Shown: positions 27,088-35,609, counted from the first letter of the stretch. The stretch is DNA of 64,000 nucleotides from Arthrobacter rhizosphaerae (GCF_023062595.1 NZ_JALLAN010000011.1:110202-174201), one strand, 5' to 3'. A program made the numbers and translations. Notes: a model not told the origin generated them from the letters alone.

Positions 27088-28310
27088 CTTCACAAGAACG
27101 CCATACCGACAATTCGCACAGCGGCACGCGCCCGGAATCCAAAACTCTGGGTGTGGCAATGATCGGCTATGCGTTTATGGGCAAGGCGCATTCGAACGCC
27201 TGGCGGAATGTCGCCAGCTACTTCGACGTCCCCGCCTTCGAGCGCAAGGTGCTGGTGGGCCGGGACGCAGAGGGTGTGGCTGCGGCCGCTGCCACATACG
27301 GCTGGGCGGGATCGGAAACCGACTGGCGTGCCGTTCTGGACCGGGACGACATCGACATCGTGGACATCTGTGCCCCGGGCTTTATGCATGCGGAGATCGC
27401 GATCGCGGCGCTCAACGCCGGCAAACACGTTCTCGTCGAAAAGCCGCTCGCCAACACTCTCGGTGAGGCCCAGGCCATGACGGAAGCCGCCCAGGCAGCC
27501 CGCGCTCAGGGCGTGCAGTCGATGATCGGCTTCAACTACCGCCGTATCCCTGCCCTGGCCCTGGCCCGGGAGTTGATCGCCGAGGGCAGGCTGGGAAACA
27601 TCCGGCACGTCCGTGCGGCCTATCTTCAGGACTGGCTCGCGGATCCGGAGGCACCCATGACGTGGCGGCTCCGGAAGGACAAGGCGGGATCGGGTGCTTT
27701 AGGCGATATCGCCTCCCACGCTATCGACCAGGTGCTGTTTCTCCTCGCTGACCAGGTCATCGAGGTCTCCGGCCGCACCCACACCTTCACGACTCACCGG
27801 CCGGGGACCGGTTTGGACGGCGGCTTGGAAGAAGTGACGGTCGACGACGCCGTCTGGGCCACGCTGAACCTCGCCTCGGGAGCAATCGCTTCCGTGGAAG
27901 TCTCCCGGGTGGCTACTGGCCAGAAGAACTCTCTAAAACTTGAGATCTACGGAGAGAAGGGTGCGCTGCTGTTCGACCTTGAGTCCCTCAACGAACTCAG
28001 CTTCCTGGATTCCACGGTGCCCGTCCGGGAGCAGGGCTTCCGGAGAATCCTGGTCAATGAACCGGAGCATCCTTACCTTGGAGCCTGGTGGCCGCAGGGT
28101 CACGTGCTCGGGTGGGAGCATTCCTTTACCCACCAGATCCGTGATTTTCTTCTTGCGATCGGCAGCGGAACTGAACCGTCGCCGTCGTTCGAGGAAGGCC
28201 TCGCCGTTCAACGCGTCCTCAGTGCCGTGGAGGAAAGCTCCGCCGCCAAAAGTTCAATCATCCAGCTGACCGGACCACCGGCCGGCTCCACCACCCTTGA
28301 AGGAGCCTGA
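27084..28310 (+). CDS. Gfo/Idh/MocA-family oxidoreductase 2 (levoglucosan-dehydrogenase-like)
   Basis: A 408-aa dehydrogenase. The Rossmann motif is AMIGYAFMGKAHSNAW, the EKP motif HVLVEKPLANT, and the substrate-domain segments are GFNYRRIPALALAR, YLQDWLADPEAPMTWR and GSGALGDIASHAIDQ. GKAHS, YLQDW and GALGDI-SH are segments I recall from levoglucosan dehydrogenase and related 3-oxidising glycoside dehydrogenases (family knowledge, recalled not searched). ATG 27084 overlaps the previous stop. The reading frame is open back to 27045, but that start lies in the preceding gene without a ribosome site. Confidence 0.87.
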   Translation: MTSQERHTDNSHSGTRPESKTLGVAMIGYAFMGKAHSNAWRNVASYFDVPAFERKVLVGRDAEGVAAAAATYGWAGSETDWRAVLDRDDIDIVDICAPGFMHAEIAIAALNAGKHVLVEKPLANTLGEAQAMTEAAQAARAQGVQSMIGFNYRRIPALALARELIAEGRLGNIRHVRAAYLQDWLADPEAPMTWRLRKDKAGSGALGDIASHAIDQVLFLLADQVIEVSGRTHTFTTHRPGTGLDGGLEEVTVDDAVWATLNLASGAIASVEVSRVATGQKNSLKLEIYGEKGALLFDLESLNELSFLDSTVPVREQGFRRILVNEPEHPYLGAWWPQGHVLGWEHSFTHQIRDFLLAIGSGTEPSPSFEEGLAVQRVLSAVEESSAAKSSIIQLTGPPAGSTTLEGA

Positions 28311-28311
28311 C

Positions 28312-29313
28312 ATGCCGCGCCCTTACACGCTGTTTACCGGCCAGTGGGCTGACCTTCCGTTTGAAGAGGTCGCGAAGCTGGCCTCCGGCTGGGGCTATGA
28401 CGGCCTGGAAATCGCCGTTTCGGGAGACCACCTGGATGCTTGGCGCTGGGATGAGCCCGGCTACGTCGAGTCCAAACTCGCGGTCCTGGAGAAGTACAAC
28501 CTGAAGGTCTGGGCCATCTCCAACCACCTCAAGGGCCAGGCCGTGTGCGATGACCCCATCGACTTCCGCCACGAGGCCATCGTCGGGTCGAGGGTCTGGG
28601 GAGACGGGGAACCCGAGGGCGTCCGCCAACGCGCCGCCGAGGAAATGAAACACACCGCACGGCTCGCCCAGGCCCTCGGTGTCAACACCGTCGTCGGGTT
28701 TACCGGGTCCTCCATCTGGCAGTACGTGGCAATGTTCCCACCGGTCCCGGAAAAGGTGATCGAGGCCGGGTACCAGGACTTTGCCGACCGGTGGAACCCC
28801 ATCCTTGACGTCTTTGACGAGTGCGGCGTCCGGTTCGCCCACGAAGTCCACCCCTCCGAAATCGCCTACGATTACTGGACCACCGTCAGGACCCTCGAGG
28901 CCATCGGGCACCGCGAAGCCTTTGGCCTGAACTGGGACCCGTCCCACTTCATGTGGCAGGGCATCGATCCCGTCTCCTTCATCTGGGACTTCAAGGACCG
29001 GATCTACCACGTGGACTGCAAGGACACCAAGCTCCGGTTCACCGGCCGGAACACCGTCATGGGCTCCCACTTGCCCTGGGGCGACCCGCGCCGCGGCTGG
29101 GACTTCGTCTCTGCAGGCCGGGGCGACGTCCCCTGGGAATCCTCCTTCCGCGCCCTCACCGCGATCGGCTACAACGGGCCCATCTCCGTCGAATGGGAGG
29201 ACGCCGGCATGGACCGCCTCCACGGCGCCCCCGAGGCCCTCGCCGCCCTCAAGAAGTTCGACTTCCCGGCATCGAGCACCTCGTTTGATGCCGCCTTCAG
29301 CAGCAAGGACTGA
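28312..29313 (+). CDS. Sugar phosphate isomerase/epimerase-type TIM-barrel enzyme 2
   Basis: A 333-aa TIM-barrel protein, longer than gene 1 of the operon. Probable metal ligands: Glu in RFAHEVHPSEIAYD, Asp/His in GLNWDPSHFMWQG, His/Asp in IYHVDCKDTKL, Glu in ISVEWEDAGMDRL. The size class resembles TIM-barrel proteins tied to 3-keto-glycoside cleavage, including C-glycoside deglycosidase catalytic subunits reported from Arthrobacter (recalled). ATG 28312 follows AAGGAG and begins one base after the preceding stop. With its three neighbours it completes an oxidise/eliminate/hydrate/reduce set. Confidence 0.84.
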   Translation: MPRPYTLFTGQWADLPFEEVAKLASGWGYDGLEIAVSGDHLDAWRWDEPGYVESKLAVLEKYNLKVWAISNHLKGQAVCDDPIDFRHEAIVGSRVWGDGEPEGVRQRAAEEMKHTARLAQALGVNTVVGFTGSSIWQYVAMFPPVPEKVIEAGYQDFADRWNPILDVFDECGVRFAHEVHPSEIAYDYWTTVRTLEAIGHREAFGLNWDPSHFMWQGIDPVSFIWDFKDRIYHVDCKDTKLRFTGRNTVMGSHLPWGDPRRGWDFVSAGRGDVPWESSFRALTAIGYNGPISVEWEDAGMDRLHGAPEALAALKKFDFPASSTSFDAAFSSKD

Positions 29314-29360
29314 CCTCTACGGGAACTGAGACCGCGGCCTTCCGGGCTAGAGTTTTTGGT

Positions 29361-29897
29361 ATGGCGCACATCATTCGAAAAGCAACAGAGGACGACGCCG
29401 GCCGGCTGGCAGAGCTGGCCGGCGTTACCTTTCCGCTGGCCTGCCCGCCGGGTGCTTCACCCACGGACATCGCCGCGCACCTGGCGAACACGCTCAGCGA
29501 GAAGCACTTTCGTGCCTATGCGGCTGACCCGGATATCACCATCCTGGTGGTCGAAGCGGGCGGCGAATTGCGGGGCTACAGCATGCTCGTCGCCCGGCCG
29601 GCACAGGATCCGGAGGTTGCCGCGGCGCTGAACCTGCTGCCGTCCACAGAGCTCAGCAAGTGCTACCTGCATCCGGACCACCACGGGCTAGGGGCTGCTG
29701 CCGAGTTGATGCACGCAACAGTGGAATCCGCCGCGGCAGCAGGCGCCAAGGGACTCTGGCTGGGCGTCAACAGCGAGAACGCCAAGGCCATCCGCTTCTA
29801 TGAAAAATCCGGCTTCAGCAAAGTTGGGACCAAAACGTTCAAGCTTGGCACTACCGTGGAGCACGACTTCGTGATGGAGCGTTCGCTTCCAGCCTGA
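29361..29897 (+). CDS. GNAT-family N-acetyltransferase
   Basis: A 178-aa acetyltransferase of the GNAT fold. The acetyl-CoA-binding region is LSKCYLHPDHHGLGAAAELMHATVESA, followed by the motif-B-like GLWLGVNSENAKAIRFYEKSGFSKVG. It opens with IIRKATEDDAGRLAELAGVTFPL. The acceptor substrate cannot be deduced. The gene stands alone, 47 bp after the keto-sugar operon, with a start at ATG 29361 and a downstream DsbA-like gene. Confidence 0.86.
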   Translation: MAHIIRKATEDDAGRLAELAGVTFPLACPPGASPTDIAAHLANTLSEKHFRAYAADPDITILVVEAGGELRGYSMLVARPAQDPEVAAALNLLPSTELSKCYLHPDHHGLGAAAELMHATVESAAAAGAKGLWLGVNSENAKAIRFYEKSGFSKVGTKTFKLGTTVEHDFVMERSLPA

Positions 29898-29976
29898 GCG
29901 CTGTGTAACCCGCCCTGTGACCAAATCCATAGACCGTTATGGGAATGAGTGCCGGGACGCGGGGGTTGTGGCAAGC

Positions 29977-30708
29977 ATGAAGATTGAGATCTGGTCCGAT
30001 GTGGCCTGCCCCTGGTGCTACATCGGCAAACGCCGCTTTGAAGCTGCCCTCGCCGAGTTCCCCCACCGTGACTCTATCGAGGTGAAGTGGCGCAGCTACC
30101 AGCTGGATCCTTCCCTGCCGGAGCATTACGACGGCACCGAACTGGACTATTTGAGCACCCGCAAGGGCATGGCTGCGGCCCAGGTTTCGCAGATGTTTGA
30201 CCACGTTGCAGCGCAGGCCAAGGGCGAGGGATTGGATTTCCGCTTCGACACGATTGTGGTGGCCAACAGCTTCACAGCACACCGCCTCATCCATCTTGCC
30301 GCTGCCCATGGGCTGCAGGACGCGGCAAAGGAGCGGTTGCTCAGCGGGCACTTCGAGCAAGGCAAGGACATCGGCAGCACCGAATACCTGACGTCAGTTG
30401 CACTGGAGTTAGGGCTCAACGCCGACGAGGTGGCCGCGCTGTTCGCTACAGACAAGTTCGCCGACGACGTCCGTCAGGACTTCGCCGAAGCCCGCGCCCT
30501 CGGCATCAGCGGCGTCCCCTTCTTCGTCATCGACCGCAAGTTCGGCCTCTCCGGAGCCCAGCCGGTGGAGACTTTCCGGCAAGCTCTGGAGCAGGGCTGG
30601 CAGGAATCCCACCCGCTCGTTATGGTCGCTGCCGGCAACGAAGGTGCCGCGGACAACGCAACGGACAGTGACGGCGTCGTCTGCGGTCCCGACGGTTGCG
30701 CCATTTAG
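29977..30708 (+). CDS. DsbA-family (FrnE-like) oxidoreductase
   Basis: A 243-aa thioredoxin-fold protein of the FrnE/2-hydroxychromene-carboxylate-isomerase-like DsbA group. The CxxC active site is early, in SDVACPWCYIGKRRFEAAL, and the cis-Pro region is in GISGVPFFVIDRKFGLSGAQP. No signal peptide, so it is cytoplasmic. Starting at ATG 29977 gives the normal N-terminus MKIEIWSDV; the frame extends to 29917 but adds sequence unlike the family. The last 20 residues include VCGPDGCAI, a Cys pair often seen in actinobacterial members. A strong terminator follows. Confidence 0.9.
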   Translation: MKIEIWSDVACPWCYIGKRRFEAALAEFPHRDSIEVKWRSYQLDPSLPEHYDGTELDYLSTRKGMAAAQVSQMFDHVAAQAKGEGLDFRFDTIVVANSFTAHRLIHLAAAHGLQDAAKERLLSGHFEQGKDIGSTEYLTSVALELGLNADEVAALFATDKFADDVRQDFAEARALGISGVPFFVIDRKFGLSGAQPVETFRQALEQGWQESHPLVMVAAGNEGAADNATDSDGVVCGPDGCAI

Positions 30709-30765
30709 TCCAGGCCACCATCTGAGCAGGCGCTGAAAAGGCAGGGACTGCAAAGGCACCAATTG

Positions 30766-30802
30766 AAAAGGAAGGTCCCGCAAACGCGGGGCCTTCCTTT
30801 TT
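30766..30802 (+). terminator. Rho-independent terminator after the FrnE-like gene
   Basis: AAAAGGAAGGTCCCGC pairs with the following GCGGGGCCTTCCTTTTT across a 4-nt loop. A GC-rich stem and a terminal T-run make this the clearest intrinsic terminator in the window. Confidence 0.9.
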
Positions 30803-30823
30803 CACTTCGACCTCCCGGGGCCA

Positions 30824-31024
30824 TCACACCTTCTCGCGTGTGCGGTCAACTACCGGCTCGGGATCAGAAAACTCCCGATGGCGGCGGGGGAAGGCCCAGA
30901 ACTTGAAGTCCTTCACCTCAACGCGAGGTTCCGGCCTTTCTTCAGGTTGCAGGCGCTCTTCAGGTTTCCGTGAGGCATCCTTCCTGGTGTCACGCCCGAA
31001 ATCCTTGTTGTATCCGTAGCACAT
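30824..31024 (-). CDS. Small charged hypothetical protein
   Basis: A 66-aa protein, highly charged (Arg/Lys/Glu), starting MCYGYNKDFGRDTRK. I do not recognise a family, but the start is convincing: ATG 31024 follows a perfect AAGGAGG six bases upstream (GTG 31027 is too close). The N-terminal MCYGYNKD is reminiscent of small actinobacterial proteins with a conserved Cys near the start. Function unknown. It is divergent from the TetR gene. Confidence 0.62.
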   Translation of the reverse strand: MCYGYNKDFGRDTRKDASRKPEERLQPEERPEPRVEVKDFKFWAFPRRHREFSDPEPVVDRTREKV

Positions 31025-31159
31025 CACTGACCTCCTTATGATGGATGCCCTTTAATCGTCCTCCCAATTGCCGGAGAGCAAAAGGGGCTGTCACCGTACC
31101 GGCGCCGTCCGCCGTCGGCCGTCGGGAAGTTTGCTGACAGATAACGGTAATGTGTCTGT

Positions 31160-31795
31160 ATGCCTAGGATTTCGGCGCCCACAAACGCCGCCCAACGTGC
31201 CGAAACCCAACGACGTATCCTGACCGCCTTCGGTGAGCTCCTGTTTTCGCATGGGCTTCCCGGCCTCACCATGACCGACGTCGCCCGCCACGCAGGCATC
31301 GGCCGAACCGCGGTCTACAACTACTACGCGGACATCGAAGAACTGCTGATCTCCTACGCGCTGGATGAAACAGAACGCTTCCTCATCGGGCTCCGCGAAT
31401 CACTTCAGTCCTTGGACAACCCTGTGGAGCAGCTGGCACTGTACGTGAGGGCACAGGTGGAGGACCTCAGCCGCCGCCATCTCCCGCCTGGCCCCGCAAT
31501 GGGCGCTGTGCTTTCCCCGGCCTCGTTCGCGAGGCTGGCGGATCATGTCGGAGAGCTGAGCGTGCTTCTGCAGGACATCCTGCGGGAAGCTATGGCACAG
31601 GGGTACCTGCCCGCCGCCGACGTCATCCAGCTGGCGCAACTGATTCATGGCACGCTGTCCTCCAGCGCCGCCCGCGGGGATGGAACAGTGGACGCCATCG
31701 ATCGGACCGTACGGTTCATTCAGTTGGGTGCCGGGGCAAGGTTCGACAGCGACGGCGGCAGGCGGCCCATCCGGGTCACCCAACCCGCGGCCTAG
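31160..31795 (+). CDS. TetR/AcrR-family transcriptional regulator
   Basis: A 211-aa TetR regulator. The helix-turn-helix domain (residues 13-60) contains LPGLTMTDVARHAGIGRTAVYNYYADIEELL; the ligand domain is otherwise unspecific. It is divergent from the small charged protein gene, with 135 bp between starts. A TAATGT six bases before the ATG resembles a -10 element, so the mRNA may be leaderless (inference). A 68-bp palindrome begins 8 bp after its stop. Confidence 0.87.
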   Translation: MPRISAPTNAAQRAETQRRILTAFGELLFSHGLPGLTMTDVARHAGIGRTAVYNYYADIEELLISYALDETERFLIGLRESLQSLDNPVEQLALYVRAQVEDLSRRHLPPGPAMGAVLSPASFARLADHVGELSVLLQDILREAMAQGYLPAADVIQLAQLIHGTLSSSAARGDGTVDAIDRTVRFIQLGAGARFDSDGGRRPIRVTQPAA

Positions 31796-31802
31796 GTTGC
31801 GG

Positions 31803-31870
31803 CCATTTCGACGGTTCCCTGCCCACTCGATGTTTCGGAACGTCTAGCCTGCAGGGAACCGTCGAAATGG
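31803..31870. repeat. 68-bp palindromic repeat, copy 3
   Basis: The arms CCATTTCGACGGTTCCCTGC (31803-31822) and 31851-31870 are perfectly complementary over 20 bp; the centre is 28 nt. It lies between the convergent TetR and LytR_C genes. It is identical in arm sequence and total length to the copies 17-19 kb to the left. Confidence 0.93.
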
Positions 31871-31892
31871 AGCTGGGGGCCAGCCCGCAGGG

Positions 31893-32558
31893 TCAGCCGG
31901 CCGGCGGGACAACAGGCCACTTGGAATCGTCCACGATGCGCCGGGTTTCCCGCGGGCAGCTGAGCTTTCCTGGTGTCTGGTCAACAAGTTCCGGTGGCGT
32001 GAGTGCCTTGTAGTCGTTGGTCAGGATGACATCCACGCTTGCGTCCGTCCGGTTGTCCTGGAAGTAGTCGGAGCCCGGCAGGTTGCGCTGGACAGTAAAG
32101 GCGGCTGATTGGCCGGCCGATCCCGACACGACCGCGGCAACGCCACGGAACCCTGTTTCCTGGTTCCCCACGTTTCCGACGACGAATTTCCGGGCCAGGA
32201 ACTCGTCCGCAACGGTCCTGGCAAGTCCGGCGCGGCTGGTGCCGTTGAAGACATTCAGATTCACTTTTTCATTCGGCGTGTAGTCGTGGATGGCCGTCGG
32301 GCACAGCGTCACCGGTTCCTTGCTGGGCTCCGCCGTCGCGATGGTGACCTGCCCTCTCATGATGGCCACGGCCACCACCACTCCGCTGGCGATAAGCGCC
32401 ATGAGCAGTACCAAGACCACGCCGTGAATGATCCTCCGGCGCACCCTGATGGGCTTCGATTGGCGCTCGTCATGTTCAATTAGCGTGGCCCGCAGTTCGG
32501 GGCCTGTCACCACGTGGTGCCCGTGGAGTAGAGACGGATCGTGCGGTTTCTTAGCCAT
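31893..32558 (-). CDS. LytR C-terminal-domain membrane protein
   Basis: A 221-aa protein: a cytoplasmic N-terminus of about 42 residues, one transmembrane helix (about 44-67, IIHGVVLVLLMALIASGVVVAVAI), and an extracellular LytR_C domain beginning VNLNVFNGTSRAGLARTVADEFLARKFVVG. LytR_C-only proteins are common in Actinobacteria and are linked to the cell envelope (family knowledge). It overlaps the stop of the upstream small gene by 8 bp, suggesting coupled expression. Confidence 0.87.
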   Translation of the reverse strand: MAKKPHDPSLLHGHHVVTGPELRATLIEHDERQSKPIRVRRRIIHGVVLVLLMALIASGVVVAVAIMRGQVTIATAEPSKEPVTLCPTAIHDYTPNEKVNLNVFNGTSRAGLARTVADEFLARKFVVGNVGNQETGFRGVAAVVSGSAGQSAAFTVQRNLPGSDYFQDNRTDASVDVILTNDYKALTPPELVDQTPGKLSCPRETRRIVDDSKWPVVPPAG

Positions 32559-32850
32559 CTATCACCAGCACGCGGGCGTGAATGGCGTTCCGCTGATGAA
32601 GTGCGGTTCGGACTGCCCGGTGCAGCCCGTCCTCCAGGTACAGCACGCCCCGGTACTCCACCACGTGGGGAAAAAGGTCACCGAAAAACGTTGAATCCTC
32701 GGCCAGCAGGGCTTCAAGATCCAGGGTCCGCTTGGTGGTCACGAGCTCGTCGAGGCGGACGGGGCGCGGAGGAAGAGCAGCCCATGCTTTGGGCGTGTTG
32801 TAACCATGGTCGGGGTAAGGGCGTCCCTCGCCCACAGCTTTGAATATCAC
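32551..32850 (-). CDS. Conserved small actinobacterial protein with DGxHR motif
   Basis: A 99-aa protein. The first half contains GYNTPKAWAALPPRPVRLDELVTTKRTLDL; the second half has VVEYRGVLYLEDGLHRAVRTAL, whose DGLHR resembles the ParB/sulfiredoxin-type DGxHR element. Homologues have been labelled VapB-like antitoxin in databases (recalled), but nothing here supports a toxin partner; the coupled downstream gene encodes a LytR_C protein. Role unknown. Confidence 0.78.
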   Translation of the reverse strand: MIFKAVGEGRPYPDHGYNTPKAWAALPPRPVRLDELVTTKRTLDLEALLAEDSTFFGDLFPHVVEYRGVLYLEDGLHRAVRTALHQRNAIHARVLVIDG

Positions 32851-32997
32851 TCTGCAAGCCTATGGAAGAAGCAGCTCCAACGGAATGAGTGACCCTCGCC
32901 GCGGACAGGTTGTAGCCAAACAGTGACCATTCCTCATGGGTGCAACGTTCGTCGCGCAGAACGCATCTCGTACGGGTCGGCTGACACAATGGGTGGC

Positions 32998-33915
32998 ATG
33001 ACTGTACCCGAGACTCCCGTGGCCGCTGCCCCGCCGTCGACTCCCCCACTGGCCCTGCTGCTCGACGTCGACGGTCCTGTGGCAAGTCCTGTCACCCGCA
33101 ACGTCAAGGCGGAAATTATTGAGGACCTCGTCGCCCTGGCCACCGCCGGAATTCCGGTCGTTTTCAACACGGGCCGCTCGGATGCCTTCATTCGGGAACA
33201 GGTCATGGTTCCCATGATCGCCGCCGGGATCCCTGCCGGAACCATCATCCATGCCATCTGCGAGAAGGGGGCCGTCTGGTTCAGCTACACCGCCGACGGC
33301 CCTGGCCCCATCCATGTGGACCGGGAGCTGGCCGTTCCCCAGGCCTACGGTGACGACGTCCGTCGTATGGTGGCGGAGGACTACGCCAGGCATATGTTCT
33401 TCGACGAGACCAAGCGGGCAATGGTTTCGGTGGAACAGCACATAGACGTGCCCAGTGCCGATTATCTTGATGAACAGAAACTCTTCGACGCGGATGCCAT
33501 GGAGCTCATGGTCAGGCACGGCCTGGGTGTCGTTCGGCTGGACCACCATGAACCGGATTCGGACGACCAGGTGGACTACCGCGTGGATCCCACCATCATC
33601 TCCACGGATATCGAGTCCATCCGCCTGGGCAAGGATCTGGGGGCAAGCCGGGCTGTTGAGCTGTTGGCGGCCCAGGGCATCACGCCTCAGGCGTGGCGGA
33701 CTGTCGGAGATTCCCGGACCGACTACGCCATGGCCGACTGGCTCCACCACAATGACCACCCTGTGAAGCACGTGGACGTCCGTCCGGCGGACGGCGTTCC
33801 TGAGAAGCCGTACGAGATCCTCACCGCTGAGAACCTGGGGCTTGACAGCACAGTCATTCACGACGACGCCGGGGGTGCTTTCCTGCGCGGCTGGCGGGAG
33901 GCACTGACCACCTGA
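32998..33915 (+). CDS. HAD-superfamily hydrolase
   Basis: A 305-aa cytoplasmic protein. HAD motif I is LALLLDVDGPVASP (nucleophile and acid/base Asp), motif II is VVFNTGRSD, and the C-terminal metal motif is WRTVGDSRTDYAMADWL. The 100-200 region is a cap domain, so it resembles Cof-type sugar phosphatases. Substrate unknown. Starts at 32989 or 32998 are both possible; 32998 has GGGTGG just ahead. A large ORF antisense to it is a GC-skew shadow. Confidence 0.82.
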   Translation: MTVPETPVAAAPPSTPPLALLLDVDGPVASPVTRNVKAEIIEDLVALATAGIPVVFNTGRSDAFIREQVMVPMIAAGIPAGTIIHAICEKGAVWFSYTADGPGPIHVDRELAVPQAYGDDVRRMVAEDYARHMFFDETKRAMVSVEQHIDVPSADYLDEQKLFDADAMELMVRHGLGVVRLDHHEPDSDDQVDYRVDPTIISTDIESIRLGKDLGASRAVELLAAQGITPQAWRTVGDSRTDYAMADWLHHNDHPVKHVDVRPADGVPEKPYEILTAENLGLDSTVIHDDAGGAFLRGWREALTT

Positions 33916-33941
33916 ACCCGTACTTGCCGCCCAATCGATGT

Positions 33942-33972
33942 TTGACTCGCGTTTTTTGTTCTCCGTTATTAT
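33942..33972 (+). promoter_or_regulatory. Promoter of the Stealth gene
   Basis: TTGACT (33942-33947) and TATTAT (33967-33972), or TTATTA one base earlier, separated by 18-19 bp, in an AT-rich patch. The start codon of the Stealth gene lies about 40 bp downstream. Confidence 0.65.
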
Positions 33973-34013
33973 GCAGGTAGAACCCCTCGTATTAAACAGC
34001 TCGGAGAATCGCC

Positions 34014-35609
34014 ATTACAGACGCACTGGTCCAGGATGAGATCTACTACGGCAGCCAGCCATCCGACGATGTCCGGAGCCATCCGGAAATAACGTCGCCG
34101 GCTGCTGTCGCCCGCCTCAAGAACCGCCCCGATGTCATCAGGCACAGGGGCCGTTATGCCCTCATCAACTCCAACCGGACGCCGTATCAGGCGATGGTGG
34201 AGGATCTACTGTTCCTGCGCAATGTGCTGGCGTCCGCCGGTCTGGACTATCTGCTGGTCCGCGGCAACAATGACCGTCCGGTCATCGCCCTGGATTGGAA
34301 GGACCGCAAGACGCTCCGTTCCGCACTCGTCGAAGCCTGCCTGGATGAGCCTTTCTATTCCATGACAGTGGACGCCAAGAAAAAGTCCTCAGTGCTGGTC
34401 GCGGATGGAGAGTTGTCCACCAACCGCCAGGCGAGGATCTTCCGCATGTACCGTCCGCGCGTTGAGCCTGAGGGCGGCTTCGAATTCGGCGCCTCTGCAG
34501 GCGTACAGCTGGAACTGTGGAGCTTCGAAGGCAACCAGCTGATCCTGCCGATCGAGAACTCGCTCACCAGGCGCACACTGCTAACACAGGACGCAGTCCG
34601 CGGCACCGTGGAGCGGTATGGCCACACCTGGCCCACTATCGAAAACATGTTCGCGGACCATGCAAGCGATATCAGCTTTGACATCGACATGGTGTTCTCC
34701 TGGGTGGACGGCAACTCCCCGGAGTACATCGCCGCCCGGCGTGCCCGGATGGCGGGAGCCGTGCTGGGCGAGGGTGATGACCACGAGGCCCGGTTCAGGC
34801 AGATCGACGAGCTGAAGTACGCTCTCCGCTCCGTCTACATGTTCGCGCCCTGGGTGCGGCGGATCTTTATTGCCACTGACTCGCCGGCACCTGCCTGGTT
34901 GGCAGACCACCCGACGGTCACGATCGTGCGCAGCGAGGAATTCTTTGCTGACTCGTCCGTGCTTCCCACGCACAACTCCCAGGCAGTCGAGTGCCAGCTG
35001 CACCACATCGAGGGCCTGTCCGAGCACTTCCTGTATTCCAACGACGACATGTTCTTCGGCCGGTCAGTGGCACCGGACATGTTCTTCACGCCGGGGGGAA
35101 TCACCAAGTTCATCGAAGCAGAGACCCGTATCGGCCTGGGTGATAACGACGCCGAGCGCAGCGGCTTCGAAAACGCCGCTCGGGTCAACCGGAAGCTTCT
35201 CTGGAACCGCTTCGGCCGGATCACCACCAGGCATCTGGAACATACCGCAGCCCCTCTGCGGCGTAGCGTGGTGGCCCGGATGGAGAAGGAATTCCCTGAC
35301 GAATTCACCAAGACGGCGGCCAGCGTTTTCCGGGCGGCCGACAATATCTCGGTGACCAACTCCTTCTACCACTACTACGCGCTGTTGACCGGCAAGGCCA
35401 CCACACAGACAGCCGCCAAGGTCCGCTACATCGACACCACTGTCCGGGCAGGGCTGAACTATCTCCCCAAGCTCTTGGCCAAGCGGAACATGGATTTCTT
35501 CTGCCTCAACGACGGCAGCTTCCCTGAGGTCCCCGCGGATGAGCGCGCCGACATTGTTACTGACTTTCTGGAAAACTACTTCCCCATCAAAGCACCCTGG
35601 GAGAAGTAA
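34014..35609 (+). CDS. Stealth-family polysaccharide phosphotransferase (ATT start)
   Basis: A 531-aa protein of the Stealth group, which transfers hexose-1-phosphate units in capsular or wall polysaccharide synthesis. CR1 is FDIDMVFSWVDGNSP (about residues 222-236). CR2 covers FRQIDELKYALRSVYMFAPWV to LYSNDDMFFG. CR3/CR4-like segments follow (LRRSVVARMEKEFP, FFCLNDGSFP). The first ATG is at 34194, yet the same frame upstream is plainly coding back to 34014 (ARLKNRPDVIRHRGRYALIN, usual for the family N-terminus). No ATG, GTG or TTG exists between the in-frame stop at 33993 and 34194. ATT at 34014 has GGAG seven bases upstream, so I call an ATT start. CTG 34026 is the alternative. Confidence 0.88.
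   Translation: MTDALVQDEIYYGSQPSDDVRSHPEITSPAAVARLKNRPDVIRHRGRYALINSNRTPYQAMVEDLLFLRNVLASAGLDYLLVRGNNDRPVIALDWKDRKTLRSALVEACLDEPFYSMTVDAKKKSSVLVADGELSTNRQARIFRMYRPRVEPEGGFEFGASAGVQLELWSFEGNQLILPIENSLTRRTLLTQDAVRGTVERYGHTWPTIENMFADHASDISFDIDMVFSWVDGNSPEYIAARRARMAGAVLGEGDDHEARFRQIDELKYALRSVYMFAPWVRRIFIATDSPAPAWLADHPTVTIVRSEEFFADSSVLPTHNSQAVECQLHHIEGLSEHFLYSNDDMFFGRSVAPDMFFTPGGITKFIEAETRIGLGDNDAERSGFENAARVNRKLLWNRFGRITTRHLEHTAAPLRRSVVARMEKEFPDEFTKTAASVFRAADNISVTNSFYHYYALLTGKATTQTAAKVRYIDTTVRAGLNYLPKLLAKRNMDFFCLNDGSFPEVPADERADIVTDFLENYFPIKAPWEK

Noticed and set aside
28258..29223. 321-aa ORF antisense to the second TIM-barrel gene
   Set aside because: Low-complexity Val/Asp/Gly-rich shadow; the plus-strand TIM-barrel motifs and operon coupling are decisive.
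32860..33861. 333-aa ORF antisense to the HAD hydrolase
   Set aside because: No family features and no start signal; the HAD motifs DVDG and GDSRTD are on the plus strand.
34194..35609. ATG 34194 as the Stealth start
   Set aside because: Conserved family sequence continues upstream for 60 codons in the same frame.
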